DNA of 64,000 bases from Emticicia sp040253585 (GCF_040253585.1 NZ_JBELAU010000010.1:1-64000); one strand, 5' to 3'. Shown: positions 1-9,090, counted from the first letter of the stretch. The notes: generated by a model from the sequence alone, not told the origin. A program made the numbers and translations.

Positions 1-260
1 TGTTATTAGACTATACCAACCCAATTAACAAACAACAAATGCGGGACAATCCTGTAAATATCTACTGGTTCTTAATCAGCCTATTATTCGCATAGTAGCC
101 ATCATTCTTACAAGATTCCTCTCGTTTTAAGCCCAAACTAATATCGAAAGCCTAAATTAGTAACTCTTCAGATCCTACATTATTCCCTATTCATAAGGTC
201 CTATATTAACATTCCCCAGTATTTTTTCGTAATTTTGCAGCCTACTAACTTTCAATTTAG

Positions 261-1430
261 ATGGCGTATATACTTTTTGATGATGAGTTAATCAGAAATC
301 AATTGAAACCTTTTACTTTTACTCGTCCAGTTGCCGATATTCGTTGTGGTATCTTGACGATTAGAGATAAATGGGCATTTAGACTAAAAACAAAAGTTAC
401 GTGTCTTTCAAAGCGTTATTTAGAGGAAATTACGGCTGAGAGTTCGATAAATACTTACATCAATGGTGCGGTTTGCCCCGACGAAATTTTAATTACTGAA
501 ATTAATAAATTGGCCGTTGGTGAGTGTTTAGTTGATAGTAATAATAATGTATTGGCCATGCGAACTACCGAAAAACTTTCTTTCCCAATAAGTTTTCAAG
601 CATTTCAACAAAATAAATTTGATGGTGAGGTGAGTATCATTACGCAATTACCTCATATTTTCTTGATGAATGGCGACCAAATAAAGATAGATTTTAAACT
701 AATAACAGCGGGAAGAATTACGCAGGAAATAACAGACCCTTTTACACGTGTTTATGGTTCGGAGAATATATTTGTAGAAGAAGGTGCGAGTATCAAATCT
801 GTGATTTTGAACGCCGAACAAGGCCCAATATATATCGGTAAAAATGCAACGATTCAGGAAGGCTCGATTGTGATTGGTCCAGTTTCGATTGATGAAGGTA
901 GTGTGGTAGTTTGGGGGAGTAAGATTCGACCTAATACTACACTTGGACCGTATTCTAAAGCAGGTGGTGAGGTTGGAAGTTCGGTTATTTTTGGTTATTC
1001 AAATAAGGCTCATGATGGTTTCTTAGGAGCTTCTGTGATTGGTGAATGGTGTAATTTGGGTGCAAATTGCAATAATTCTAACCTTAAAAATGATTATTCA
1101 GAAGTAAAACTATATAATTATGCCACTGATAAACTCGAAAAAACGGGTGAATTATTCTGTGGCTTGTTTATGGGAGATTATACAAAGGCTGGAATCAGTA
1201 CGATGTTTAATACAGGAACAGTAGTTGGGGTTTGTTCAAATGTTTTTGGGGCTGGTTTTCAAGATAAACATATTCCATCTTTTATGTGGGGTGGGGCTGA
1301 TACCGAATATGTGGATTATCGTTTTGATAAAGCTTTAGAGGTTATTAGAGCAACAATGGCTCGACGAAATAAAGAACTTACCGATAAGGATATTGCTATC
1401 TTGAAGCATGTTCATGATTTTAAAAAATAA
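261..1430 (+). CDS. GlmU-like sugar-nucleotidyltransferase/acyltransferase (Bacteroidota type)
   Basis: This 389-residue protein resembles the Bacteroidota GlmU-like family that joins a divergent nucleotidyltransferase-like N-terminal half to a left-handed beta-helix C-terminal half. It is expected to supply UDP-N-acetylglucosamine for cell-wall synthesis in the cytoplasm. The N-terminal half has the family-typical FTRPVADIRCG stretch near residue 20. From about residue 170 on, hexapeptide-like repeats rich in small residues (IGKNATIQEGSIVIGP, and NLGANCNNSNLKND further on) indicate the acyltransferase-type helix. The ATG start has a TAATTTTG box at 230-237 a short way upstream, which resembles a Bacteroidota -7 element. 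The gene is followed by a strong hairpin and then holB. Family assignment is from recognition; the exact substrate is inferred. Confidence 0.8.
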   Translation: MAYILFDDELIRNQLKPFTFTRPVADIRCGILTIRDKWAFRLKTKVTCLSKRYLEEITAESSINTYINGAVCPDEILITEINKLAVGECLVDSNNNVLAMRTTEKLSFPISFQAFQQNKFDGEVSIITQLPHIFLMNGDQIKIDFKLITAGRITQEITDPFTRVYGSENIFVEEGASIKSVILNAEQGPIYIGKNATIQEGSIVIGPVSIDEGSVVVWGSKIRPNTTLGPYSKAGGEVGSSVIFGYSNKAHDGFLGASVIGEWCNLGANCNNSNLKNDYSEVKLYNYATDKLEKTGELFCGLFMGDYTKAGISTMFNTGTVVGVCSNVFGAGFQDKHIPSFMWGGADTEYVDYRFDKALEVIRATMARRNKELTDKDIAILKHVHDFKK

Positions 1431-1456
1431 AGGCGTATTTACGAGGGAAGCGTTAT

Positions 1457-1489
1457 AAGGAAGTCTTCGCTTCAAGCGAAGACTTCCTT
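1457..1489. terminator. 16-bp-stem palindrome between glmU-like gene and holB
   Basis: A 16-bp perfect stem (left arm starts AAGGAAGTCTTCGC) with a single unpaired C at its centre lies 26 bases after the stop codon of the GlmU-like gene. It is strong enough to stop or slow transcription, but no long T-run follows it, so a REP-type palindrome is equally possible. Confidence 0.5.
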
Positions 1490-1513
1490 GACTTCTTTGA
1501 ATCTATTTTACCA

Positions 1514-2614
1514 ATGCTTTTTCGAGAAATTATAGGTTTAGACGACGTAAAACAATCGTTGATACAGGCGGTCAATAGTAATCATGTGGCACATGCTCAG
1601 CTTCTTCATGGAGCAGAGGGTAGTGCAAATTTGGCTTTGGCTTTGGCGTATGCAACCTATATTAATTGCGAAGATAAGCAAGCCGATGATGCCTGCGGAC
1701 GTTGCCCAAACTGCAATAAGATGAGCAAGTTAGCTCACCCCGATGTTAATTATATTTTTCCAACGGCGGGGGGGAAATCGGTGATTTCTGAAAATTTTAT
1801 GCCTCAATGGCGTACTTTTGTAAAAGATACGCCTTACGGTACGCTTTCTGATTGGCTTGAGCATATTGCAATTAAACAAGGGAATATTCCTGCCGAAGAA
1901 TCTCGTCAGTTGATTCAGAAACTTTCTTTGAAATCTTATGAGGGTGGCTACAAAATAGCTATTATTTGGCAAGCTGAAATGCTTAATATTGCAGCAGGAA
2001 ATGCACTTTTGAAGGTTTTGGAAGAACCACCTGAGCAAACGCTGTTTTTGTTGGTTGCCAGTAGCTCGGATAAGTTATTGACGACTATCATTTCACGTAC
2101 GCAACGCATCGCTGTGAGAAATTTTACGGACGATGAAATTGTCAGTTATCTAACTCAAAAACAAGATATTGGCCCCGAAAGAGCCAAACAAATTGCTTAC
2201 CTTTCTGACGGAAATCTGAATCATGCTCTGGAGATAGCTCATAAAACAGACGATGACCAACACGCTTGGTTTGCCAACTGGATGCGAATGTGCTATGCGT
2301 TGAATATTCTGAAATTAGTGCCAATGGCCGATGAATTTGATGCTAAAGGAAAAGAATATCAGAAAGCTATGCTTGAATATGGTTTAAGTATTTTTAGAGA
2401 AATTTTTTTGTATCGTCACGGAGGGGATAACTTAATTCGACTTGAAGGTGATGAATTGGTTTTTGTGCAGAAGTTTTCTAATGTGTTGAATATCAGTAAT
2501 TTAGAGGCTATTACTAATTTGCTGAGTGAATCACATTATCATATTGAGAGAAATGGACGTGCGAAGATGATTTTCTTGGATATTTCGTTGGCGATTGCTC
2601 GTTTGATGCGGTAG
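1514..2614 (+). CDS. holB: DNA polymerase III delta-prime subunit
   Basis: Clamp-loader subunit of the DNA polymerase III holoenzyme, 366 residues. The N-terminus has an AAA+ fold whose P-loop position reads GAEGSAN and lacks the GKT of an active ATPase, as is usual for delta-prime. A zinc-binding cluster (CGRCPNC) sits near residue 60, and the sensor-like stretch GNALLKVLEEPP around residue 160 is typical of DnaX/HolB proteins. The arginine-finger region SRTQR follows near 195. The gene stands between the GlmU-like gene and hemC on the same strand. A heptad-repeat tract begins about six bases after its stop. Confidence 0.87.
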   Translation: MLFREIIGLDDVKQSLIQAVNSNHVAHAQLLHGAEGSANLALALAYATYINCEDKQADDACGRCPNCNKMSKLAHPDVNYIFPTAGGKSVISENFMPQWRTFVKDTPYGTLSDWLEHIAIKQGNIPAEESRQLIQKLSLKSYEGGYKIAIIWQAEMLNIAAGNALLKVLEEPPEQTLFLLVASSSDKLLTTIISRTQRIAVRNFTDDEIVSYLTQKQDIGPERAKQIAYLSDGNLNHALEIAHKTDDDQHAWFANWMRMCYALNILKLVPMADEFDAKGKEYQKAMLEYGLSIFREIFLYRHGGDNLIRLEGDELVFVQKFSNVLNISNLEAITNLLSESHYHIERNGRAKMIFLDISLAIARLMR

Positions 2615-2619
2615 GGTTG

Positions 2620-2655
2620 GTTATTTGTTACTTGTTATTGGGAAATTTGTTATTG
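2620..2655 (+). repeat. Degenerate heptad tract (GTTAYTT family)
   Basis: Units of seven bases such as GTTATTT, GTTACTT and GTTATTG follow each other directly behind holB, with one one-base slip. This is one of several heptad tracts at gene boundaries in the window. Confidence 0.6.
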
Positions 2656-2710
2656 GTTTCGACTGAGTTTCTCAAAATTTCGTAAGTGTTTTTAGGTGAA
2701 AATAATTATA

Positions 2711-2743
2711 GGCGAACCCGAGGCAAACGTTGCCCGGTTCGCC
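2711..2743 (+). other. Two-step hairpin in the hemC leader
   Basis: GGCGAACC pairs with GGTTCGCC, enclosing an inner GGCAA/TTGCC stem. The hairpin is followed by TCGCCCCACAAA (2739-2750) just before the hemC start. The same 12 bases follow another hairpin just before the start codon at 26940. Confidence 0.5.
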
Positions 2744-2755
2744 CCACAAAGAAAT

Positions 2756-3691
2756 ATGAAAATAAAAATTGGTACACGTGGTAGTAAATTGGCTCTTTGG
2801 CAGGCTTATTATGTTGAAGATAAACTGAAAGCCAATGGTATTGAAACCGAAATAGTAATTATTGAAACAAAGGGCGATAAGATTCTTGACCGTGCTTTAT
2901 CAAAAATTGGTAGTAAAGGAGTTTTTACGGAAGAATTGGAAGACCAATTGCGTTCGGGAGAAATTGATATTGCCGTTCACTCTGCCAAAGATTTGCAGTC
3001 GGAATTAGCTGATGATTTAGAACTAATTGCTTTTACTGAGCGTGAGAAAATCGCCGATGTTTTGGTGAGTTTCAATAAAAATTTATCGCTTGGTAGTGGT
3101 GAAAGTTTCGTGGTCGGAACTTCTTCTACTCGACGAGTTGCTATGCTTCGTCATTTTTATCCACACATAAAAATTGTGGATATGCGTGGAAATTTGCAGA
3201 CTCGCCTACGCAAGCTGGAAGAAGGACAGTGTGATGCTCTTTTGTTGGCTTATGCGGGTGTGCATCGCATGGGATACCATGAGATGATTGCCCAAGAACT
3301 TCCTACAACCCAGTTTACGCCGCCTGTGGGGCAGGGTTGTGTGGCGATTGAAGCCGCTAAGAGTTTATCAGAAGAAAAACGTGCTGCTATTCGTAATTTG
3401 ATTAATGACGATGTAACGGAAAAGTGTTTGAAAGCCGAGAGAGCGTATTTACGTAAGCTGCAAGGTGGTTGTTCGATTCCGTCGTTTGGATGGTGTGTGG
3501 CAGAAGAAAAGGATGGAGAATTGACTTTAAATATGACTTCGGGAATCATTAGTCTTGATGGACAGGTAATTGTCAAGAAAAATGAGTCAAAACCTGCTGC
3601 TGAGGCCGAACAACTCGGTGAAGTTTTGGCTGAACAAGTTTTGAGCGATGGCGGAGCAGAGGTTTTAGAAGGAATTAAGAATAATGGATAA
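2756..3691 (+). CDS. hemC: Hydroxymethylbilane synthase (porphobilinogen deaminase)
   Basis: Joins four porphobilinogen molecules into hydroxymethylbilane in haem/siroheme biosynthesis, in the cytoplasm. The protein of 311 residues starts with the hallmark KIGTRGSKLALWQ, continues with the substrate-binding VGTSSTRR and RGNLQTRL, and has the dipyrromethane-attachment cysteine in LQGGCSIP. An upstream GTG at 2696 in the same frame would run through the leader hairpin and add residues not seen in the family, so the ATG at 2756 is preferred. The stop codon is the first part of a structured element (3690-3743), and a bidirectional terminator separates it from the converging protease gene. Confidence 0.92.
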   Translation: MKIKIGTRGSKLALWQAYYVEDKLKANGIETEIVIIETKGDKILDRALSKIGSKGVFTEELEDQLRSGEIDIAVHSAKDLQSELADDLELIAFTEREKIADVLVSFNKNLSLGSGESFVVGTSSTRRVAMLRHFYPHIKIVDMRGNLQTRLRKLEEGQCDALLLAYAGVHRMGYHEMIAQELPTTQFTPPVGQGCVAIEAAKSLSEEKRAAIRNLINDDVTEKCLKAERAYLRKLQGGCSIPSFGWCVAEEKDGELTLNMTSGIISLDGQVIVKKNESKPAAEAEQLGEVLAEQVLSDGGAEVLEGIKNNG

Positions 3692-3743
3692 TTTTGGCCA
3701 TTTCGACTGGTTCGGCAGTCCGATTCGCTTAATGACCAAAATT
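3690..3743. repeat. Structured repeat with GACTG-UUCG-CAGTC core, copy 1
   Basis: An outer stem (13 bp with one mismatch, starting AATTTTGG) encloses a core TCGACTGGTTCGGCAGTC followed by CGATTCGCTT. Nearly the same core recurs at 52557-52584 with an unrelated, shorter outer stem. It overlaps the hemC stop codon. Confidence 0.55.
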
Positions 3744-3776
3744 ATTGGATAAGGTCGAAAGAACTAAAAATATTTG

Positions 3777-3812
3777 AAAAGGTTGCCTGAGCGAAGTCGA
3801 AGGCAACCTTTT
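3777..3812. terminator. Bidirectional terminator hemC / M16 protease
   Basis: An 11-bp stem AAAAGGTTGCC / GGCAACCTTTT with a 14-base loop, A-rich on one side and T-rich on the other, lies between two converging genes. The loop contains TGAGCGAAGTCGAA. Confidence 0.8.
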
Positions 3813-3816
3813 CTTT

Positions 3817-5214
3817 TCAATCCTTAATCTCATCTTTAATCTGCACCTCAGTTACTGGGCCGTACTTTTCTGCTATTTTCTTAATCTCGGCCGATTTTCC
3901 TACCAATACAAACTGTAATTTATCTTTCGGAAAATAAGTATCAATGATTGATTTTGCTTTTTCAAGTGTAAGTCCATCAACGTTTTTCTCGAAATTATTG
4001 ATGAAAGACTCATCGAAATTATACCAAAACATTTGTGTCAATAAACCTGATAATTGTCCTGCGGTTTCGTAGCGTGGCGGAAATTGTCCTTTTACGTAGT
4101 TTTTGGCAGAAGCGAGAGCGTTTTCGTCAATGCCGTTTTTGTGAAGTTTATCCAGCACTTCCAAGGCTTTATCAATAGCTGCTTCAGTAGTTTTATTTGC
4201 CGTGAATGTTGAAATGGCGAATGTTCCACCAGTTTTCAATGGACTGAAACGGCTATTGGCTCCGTAAGTAAGACCAGTATTTACACGAAGTTCGTCGTTA
4301 AGCATTGAGGTAAATCTGCCGCCAAAAAGCGTATTTACCACATCAATTGCTACGTAATCGGGGTTGTTTCGACTGATTCCTGCTGCACCGATATTGAAAG
4401 TTGTTTCACGAGCATCATCTTTATTGATAAGCAAAACACGGTTTCCTGTTTGTTTAGCAATTGGCTTTGCTGCTAAGTTTTCTTGTGCTTTTGTTCCTTT
4501 TTTCCACGAACCCAATAAGGCTGTTAAAGTATTCTTCATTTCTGCACTATTAAAATCACCAACCACGGCAATAGCTGAGGCTTCGGGTAAGTAATTTTCT
4601 TTGTAGAAAGTTTTTATATCTTCAACAGTCAGTGGACTCACCGTCGATTTTTTGCCTTGAATGATGTTGCCATACACGTGGCTTCCGTACATAAATTTAT
4701 CGAAATAGGCAGGTAAAACCGAACGTGGACTTTCTTTCTGTTGGTCGAGATTTGAGAGTAAACGTTTCTTTTCTTTTTCAAATTCGACATTATCGAAAGC
4801 TGGTTCGAGCAAAACTTCTTTGATGATACCCAACACTTTGTCTTTATCTTTGGTAGCAAATTTAGCTGATAAACCTGCTGACTCTTTTGAAGCATAGGTA
4901 TTTACGTAAGCTCCTATGAAATCGAGTTCTTCGTCGAGTTGGGTCTTGGTATAGCTTTTTGTGCCGTGTTTGAGTGCGGTTGCGGTCAATGAGGCAAGCC
5001 CCGCTTTTGTACCGTCGTAGATTGCTCCTGCGGGCAAAACCACCGATACACTGATAACTGGCACTTCTTTCTGTTCCATCAAATAGACGGTTAGGCCATT
5101 TGGTAATTTAAACTTTTGGTATTTTGGCAACTGGTAATTTTGTGCCAAAAGTAGGCTGCTACTTAGGCATATCGCCAAAGCTGCATTGAAGAATATTTTG
5201 ATGTATTTAGACAT
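3817..5214 (-). CDS. M16 family protein, non-catalytic partner
   Basis: A secreted M16 (pitrilysin-type) protein of 465 residues with a signal peptide ending in LLLAQ. The position where M16 enzymes have the zinc motif HxxEH reads LTATALKHG, so it cannot bind zinc in the usual way. The C-terminal half keeps the family's Arg-Tyr pair (DELRVNTGLTYGA). This matches the non-catalytic subunit of two-gene M16 heterodimers. It lies 71 bases downstream of the catalytic partner on the same strand. An in-frame upstream start at 5247 would add 11 residues before the signal peptide, so the ATG at 5214 is preferred. A tract of five heptads lies immediately upstream, inside the intergenic space. Confidence 0.85.
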   Translation of the reverse strand: MSKYIKIFFNAALAICLSSSLLLAQNYQLPKYQKFKLPNGLTVYLMEQKEVPVISVSVVLPAGAIYDGTKAGLASLTATALKHGTKSYTKTQLDEELDFIGAYVNTYASKESAGLSAKFATKDKDKVLGIIKEVLLEPAFDNVEFEKEKKRLLSNLDQQKESPRSVLPAYFDKFMYGSHVYGNIIQGKKSTVSPLTVEDIKTFYKENYLPEASAIAVVGDFNSAEMKNTLTALLGSWKKGTKAQENLAAKPIAKQTGNRVLLINKDDARETTFNIGAAGISRNNPDYVAIDVVNTLFGGRFTSMLNDELRVNTGLTYGANSRFSPLKTGGTFAISTFTANKTTEAAIDKALEVLDKLHKNGIDENALASAKNYVKGQFPPRYETAGQLSGLLTQMFWYNFDESFINNFEKNVDGLTLEKAKSIIDTYFPKDKLQFVLVGKSAEIKKIAEKYGPVTEVQIKDEIKD

Positions 5215-5220
5215 GATTTT

Positions 5221-5255
5221 AGACAAGAGATTTGAGACAAAAGACAAGAGATTTG
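5221..5255 (-). repeat. Five exact-phase heptads before the M16 start codon
   Basis: Thirty-five bases divide into exactly five units on the plus strand (AGACAAG, AGATTTG, AGACAAA, AGACAAG, AGATTTG). The tract ends six bases before the start codon of the gene to its left. A small hairpin (ATCTTA/TAAGAT, 5265-5280) follows. Confidence 0.75.
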
Positions 5256-5285
5256 AAAATCCTTATCTTAGATTTAAGATAATTT

Positions 5286-6602
5286 TTATTCTTCAGTATT
5301 AGCTTTCAGAATACCTACTGTGCGAGTGGTTTTCTTGAAATATTTTTTGGCTACGTTTTTAATGTCATCGACCGTTACTTTATTGAAAGCCGCTGGTGCA
5401 TCAAACATTTTTTTGTAGTCGCCAAAGAAAACTTCATACGTGCCGATATTATTAGATTTTCCGTTGATGGTCTCGATTTGACCATAGAATTCCATCAATT
5501 TCTGATTCTTGATTTTCTGCAATTCTTTTTCGGTAATACCTTCGGTTTTAATTTTCTCTATTTCTTCATAAATCGCCTTTTCTAACTCATTTTCGTTGAC
5601 TTTTGCCGCTGCGGTTGCGTAAATACCAAATAAAGTTGGGTCGAAACTTTCGCCATAATTAGTAAAAACTTGGGTGGCCAATTGCTTTTTATCAACCAAA
5701 GAGCTGTATAAACGAGAAGAATTCCCGCTACTTAGAATATCGCTCAAAATAGTAAGTGCATAATAATCTTCATTTTTCGATTCTGGCACTTTGTAGGCAA
5801 TCATCAAGGCAGGTGTAGAAACATCTTTTTGCACCCAAACACGGCGTTCGCCCGTTTGTGGAGGCTCAACAATCATTACTTTTGGTGGCTCGGGCTGGGC
5901 AGGAATTGGCTCAATGTATTTTTCAGCCAAACGTTTTACTTCATCAAATTTTACATTTCCCGAAATAACTGTTACGCAGTTGTTGGGAGCATAGTAAGTT
6001 TTAAAATATCGCTCCAAATCTGACTGTTTCCAGTTTTTCATGTCGTCTTCGTATCCAATTACTGGCCAATGATAGGGGTGTTCGTGAAAAGCCGTGCCTT
6101 GTACGGTTTGCGAAAGCAATTCCCACTTGGAGTTTTCGAGGCCTGTGCTACGTTCGCTTAAAACTACACCTCTTTCGCTTTCGACCATTTTAGGGTCAAT
6201 ACTTAGCGTTGCAATACGGTCGCCTTCCAAGTCGAAAATCACTTCGGTGGCTGATGAAGGAAACCAGTTAGTATAAACTGTTACGTTTTCGGTGGTGTAA
6301 GCGTTGTTTGCTCCGCCATTGAATTCCATGGTGCGGTCAAACATCTTTGGACCATATTTTTTCGCCCCATTGAACATCATGTGTTCAAAAAAGTGCGAAA
6401 GTCCAGTAATACCTTGGTATTCGTTGCGGCTACCTACTCGGTAGAACAAATACATGTTGGCGTTGGGAATGGAACTGTCTTCAATCACCAAAAACTTCAT
6501 GCCGTTTTTGAGTGTGAATGTTTTTACGTCTTCTGCTTTCATTTGTGCATTGGCCGAGAGCAGCCCCACACACAAAAGTGCAGACATCAGAAGCTTTTTC
6601 AT
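5286..6602 (-). CDS. M16 family zinc protease, catalytic subunit
   Basis: A secreted zinc endopeptidase of 438 residues. The signal peptide (residues 1-20) ends in SANAQ. The inverted zinc motif HFFEH is at residues 70-74, with the downstream glutamate in ERGVVLSE near residues 143-150. It heads a two-gene unit with the HxxEH-less partner, an arrangement known for bacterial M16 heterodimers. It probably degrades small peptides in the periplasm; the substrate is unknown. An in-frame upstream start at 6644 would place 14 extra residues before the signal peptide; the ATG at 6602 is preferred. Confidence 0.88.
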   Translation of the reverse strand: MKKLLMSALLCVGLLSANAQMKAEDVKTFTLKNGMKFLVIEDSSIPNANMYLFYRVGSRNEYQGITGLSHFFEHMMFNGAKKYGPKMFDRTMEFNGGANNAYTTENVTVYTNWFPSSATEVIFDLEGDRIATLSIDPKMVESERGVVLSERSTGLENSKWELLSQTVQGTAFHEHPYHWPVIGYEDDMKNWKQSDLERYFKTYYAPNNCVTVISGNVKFDEVKRLAEKYIEPIPAQPEPPKVMIVEPPQTGERRVWVQKDVSTPALMIAYKVPESKNEDYYALTILSDILSSGNSSRLYSSLVDKKQLATQVFTNYGESFDPTLFGIYATAAAKVNENELEKAIYEEIEKIKTEGITEKELQKIKNQKLMEFYGQIETINGKSNNIGTYEVFFGDYKKMFDAPAAFNKVTVDDIKNVAKKYFKKTTRTVGILKANTEE

Positions 6603-6676
6603 TGGAATAAATTTTAATTGTTGATTAGCCTGTAAAACTATCAATTTTAAGCTTTTGTTGTGCTTTTTTATTTCTT

Positions 6677-6712
6677 AAAAAAACAAAAAGCGTTGGATAA
6701 ATACCAACGCTT
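6677..6712 (-). terminator. Rho-independent terminator of the 6743-8542 gene
   Basis: Read on the minus strand, a 9-bp stem AAGCGTTGG / CCAACGCTT is followed by a run of mostly T (the complement of AAAAAAACAAAA). Confidence 0.8.
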
Positions 6713-6742
6713 GATAGGAGCAAAACCTTAGTTCAAGAAACT

Positions 6743-8542
6743 TTAGTTGCTCCCACCAGTCTGTACACTACCAAAACTGAAAGTCGGTAAAGGGATTTTT
6801 ACGCTGAAAAACCAATATCTTTTATCATTCGGAACGTTGTAGCCGATGCCGCCTTGTAGCCAATCTTTAAAAAGTGAAACTGTAAGTCCAACGCCCAGCT
6901 CGGGTACATCATCTTTATTAAAATCCATCGAAGCAAAGTTTAGCCCCCAGCCCAAACCAAAATATTTGTTATAACTCATTGATTTTCGGCGAAGTTTTTT
7001 GTCGAAAAGCCCCGTCATGATAAAACTATAAGAAGCGGCTGGTTGAAAAACGGTTTTGATGGGCAATGTCTGTGAGTGCGGGTCGGCAAAAATCACACCG
7101 ACAGTTGTGTGTACACTCGGAAGCACTTTAAACAAATAAATGCGGTCGGTTTCGAGTGTTTGTGTTGGATTTTGCCCCGTACTCGTGCCAATTTTGATAA
7201 CCACAAAATCGCCTTCTTGACGAAAACCTGTGTCTTTCAGCGAAAATTCGGTTTCTTGTGGCAGTGCATTAAAAGCCAATTTGGTATTCAAATCTGAAAA
7301 TTGTAGCGTACTTTCATCAAAACTACTGCCTTTGAAAAAGCCAATCAATTCGTTTTTGGCGGTGTTTAGGTTTTCTAAGTCGCTGTTAATGCCTGTCACA
7401 ACGCCGTTGAGTTGCGTTTGTAGGGCAGTTAAATCGGTTTTTATTTCGCCTACGGCTTGATTGGTAAGTTTCTGAACTAATGGAATGTATTTGTTTTTAA
7501 GTGTGTCGATAATCAAGCGGTTGGTGGTATTATACAAGTTACTCAAATCGGTTTGGGTTTGTAATAAAAATTGCTGTGAACTCATGCCCTGAGCCGAAGT
7601 TGGATTTTTATATTTTTCGCCCAAAGCTTTCAAGCCGTTGGCGTATTTTTGTAAATCAATAAAAACTGGCCGAACCTGTGCGACAACTTCGGGAGCTTGA
7701 GTTTTGTATTTATCAACCAAATTTTTAGCAAAATCTCGTAAACTTGCCAAAGATTTAAAAGTAGCCGTATTCTGAAAAACATCCGTCACGAGTTGCATCA
7801 CTTCCTGATTCGTTATTTTTCCACTTTGATTGGTATCGTTGATTAAATCTGAGAAAGTTTTGAGTTGTTGCTGTTGGGCGTCGCTCAACTGAAAATTAAA
7901 TCTTTCGACCTCATATCTATCGCCTTTTTGGAGCGAATCAAAGCCAGCTAAATGAATGGGCGTTTGTCCTTGTTTGGTTACTATCCAAGCTCCGAGTTGC
8001 ACCAAAATCTTTTGATTAGCTATCGAATCTTTAATGATTTTATTTAAATCAGCAGATAAACTTTGGGCGGCATCAAATAAAGCCCCGTATTGTCCACTTT
8101 TTGTGGCAAGTTCGTTGAGTGGAAGTTGATTGAGTTTATTATCAAAATCGTCTGCAATTTCGGGAGCGGCATCTAAGATTTCGTTAGGGGCTTCGGCAGC
8201 ATCAGCGATTGATTTGGCATAAACCGCAAACGAACCTGTATTATTTGTAAGATTTTTGAAGTTTTTGTTCGATTCCTTGATTTTATCCAACGATTCTTTG
8301 CGTTTACTGAGAGCAATGCTGAGTTTATTGACTTTATCCCAAAAACTCTTCGGAAGTTGCGTTTTTGAACGCATACGACGAGCCAATGAATCGGAATTGA
8401 TTTTTATCTGAATATCGCTGTTGATATCCACCACCTTTTTTTCGGTTGCTGAGCCGCCATCGTCGTCTTTTTCTGTCCAATTTAAAATTTGGGCATTGGC
8501 AACGGACGAAATTAAAAATAAGAAGAAGAAAAGTTTTTTCAT
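6743..8542 (-). CDS. Secreted helical protein with C-terminal beta-rich domain, unknown function
   Basis: I do not recognise this 599-residue protein. It has a signal peptide (MKKLFFFLFLISSVANAQ). A long stretch from about residue 30 to 430 is rich in charged residues, leucine and polar residues and looks mostly helical and partly coiled-coil. The last 150 residues alternate hydrophobic and polar residues with glycines and aromatics (YFGLGWGLNF, GIGYNVPNDKRYWFF), which suggests a beta-barrel or outer-membrane-attached domain. It follows the small gene at 8576-9022 by 33 bases on the same strand, so the two are probably co-transcribed. It ends at a clear terminator. Periplasmic or outer-membrane location is inferred. 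Confidence 0.7.
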   Translation of the reverse strand: MKKLFFFLFLISSVANAQILNWTEKDDDGGSATEKKVVDINSDIQIKINSDSLARRMRSKTQLPKSFWDKVNKLSIALSKRKESLDKIKESNKNFKNLTNNTGSFAVYAKSIADAAEAPNEILDAAPEIADDFDNKLNQLPLNELATKSGQYGALFDAAQSLSADLNKIIKDSIANQKILVQLGAWIVTKQGQTPIHLAGFDSLQKGDRYEVERFNFQLSDAQQQQLKTFSDLINDTNQSGKITNQEVMQLVTDVFQNTATFKSLASLRDFAKNLVDKYKTQAPEVVAQVRPVFIDLQKYANGLKALGEKYKNPTSAQGMSSQQFLLQTQTDLSNLYNTTNRLIIDTLKNKYIPLVQKLTNQAVGEIKTDLTALQTQLNGVVTGINSDLENLNTAKNELIGFFKGSSFDESTLQFSDLNTKLAFNALPQETEFSLKDTGFRQEGDFVVIKIGTSTGQNPTQTLETDRIYLFKVLPSVHTTVGVIFADPHSQTLPIKTVFQPAASYSFIMTGLFDKKLRRKSMSYNKYFGLGWGLNFASMDFNKDDVPELGVGLTVSLFKDWLQGGIGYNVPNDKRYWFFSVKIPLPTFSFGSVQTGGSN

Positions 8543-8575
8543 AGCTATCAAGACCATGTTCGGAGTTTTGAGGAA

Positions 8576-9022
8576 TTAATTTAAACCAGCCGAAAGCGGT
8601 GACATACGGTCGGGATTAACGGTGCGGTCGGCCTCTGCCCGAATAAACCCGATAGCTATTTGGGCTTTGTTGAGTTCGTCTTCGGCTGTGATGCCATCGC
8701 AGATAACTCCACTCAGGGAAATGAAAACAGCTTTGAAAGTTGCTCCCTCATCAAACTTGTTGATTACCAGTGGTTTGGCAGGAAACGTTTTCAGTAAATC
8801 AATAATTGGCTCGTAAGGCGGTGTATCAGCCCACAGGACTCGACGATGATTTTCGGCGATATTGCCCCCTGCAATTATATCGGCTATGCCAGCCATTGTT
8901 TCAGAATCTGGGTCGTTTCCTGCCATCACCATAATGACAAATGGTTGGGTGGCTATGAATTTTTTGAGGGCATCAGCCCCAGCTTGGCCTGCTGGAATTC
9001 GAGTAGTTTTGAATAAGTCCAT
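8576..9022 (-). CDS. Unrecognised cytoplasmic protein upstream of the helical secreted protein
   Basis: A 148-residue protein without signal peptide or membrane segment. It contains a hydrophobic core stretch FVIMVMAGNDPDSETMAG near residue 30 and a second hydrophobic stretch FKAVFISLSGVICDG near residue 100, compatible with an alpha/beta fold, but I do not recognise a family. An alternative non-ATG start at 9052 would add 10 residues; the ATG at 9022 is chosen. The gene is 33 bases upstream of the large secreted protein and 68 bases downstream of the sterol-desaturase family gene, all on the minus strand. Confidence 0.6.
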   Translation of the reverse strand: MDLFKTTRIPAGQAGADALKKFIATQPFVIMVMAGNDPDSETMAGIADIIAGGNIAENHRRVLWADTPPYEPIIDLLKTFPAKPLVINKFDEGATFKAVFISLSGVICDGITAEDELNKAQIAIGFIRAEADRTVNPDRMSPLSAGLN

Positions 9023-9090
9023 GTCCGAATAATTTTGACCAAAGTAAGTCAAAAAACGGCAATTTTTTAGCGTAGAAACGCCTGATTTTC

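Noticed and set aside
1..260. Gene or RNA in the first 260 bases
   Set aside because: No long open frame or stable fold; only a TAATTTTG box at 230-237 that may belong to the first gene.
1730..2038. Open frame of 102 codons on the minus strand inside holB
   Set aside because: Overlaps a convincing holB on the other strand and its product has no domain-like pattern.
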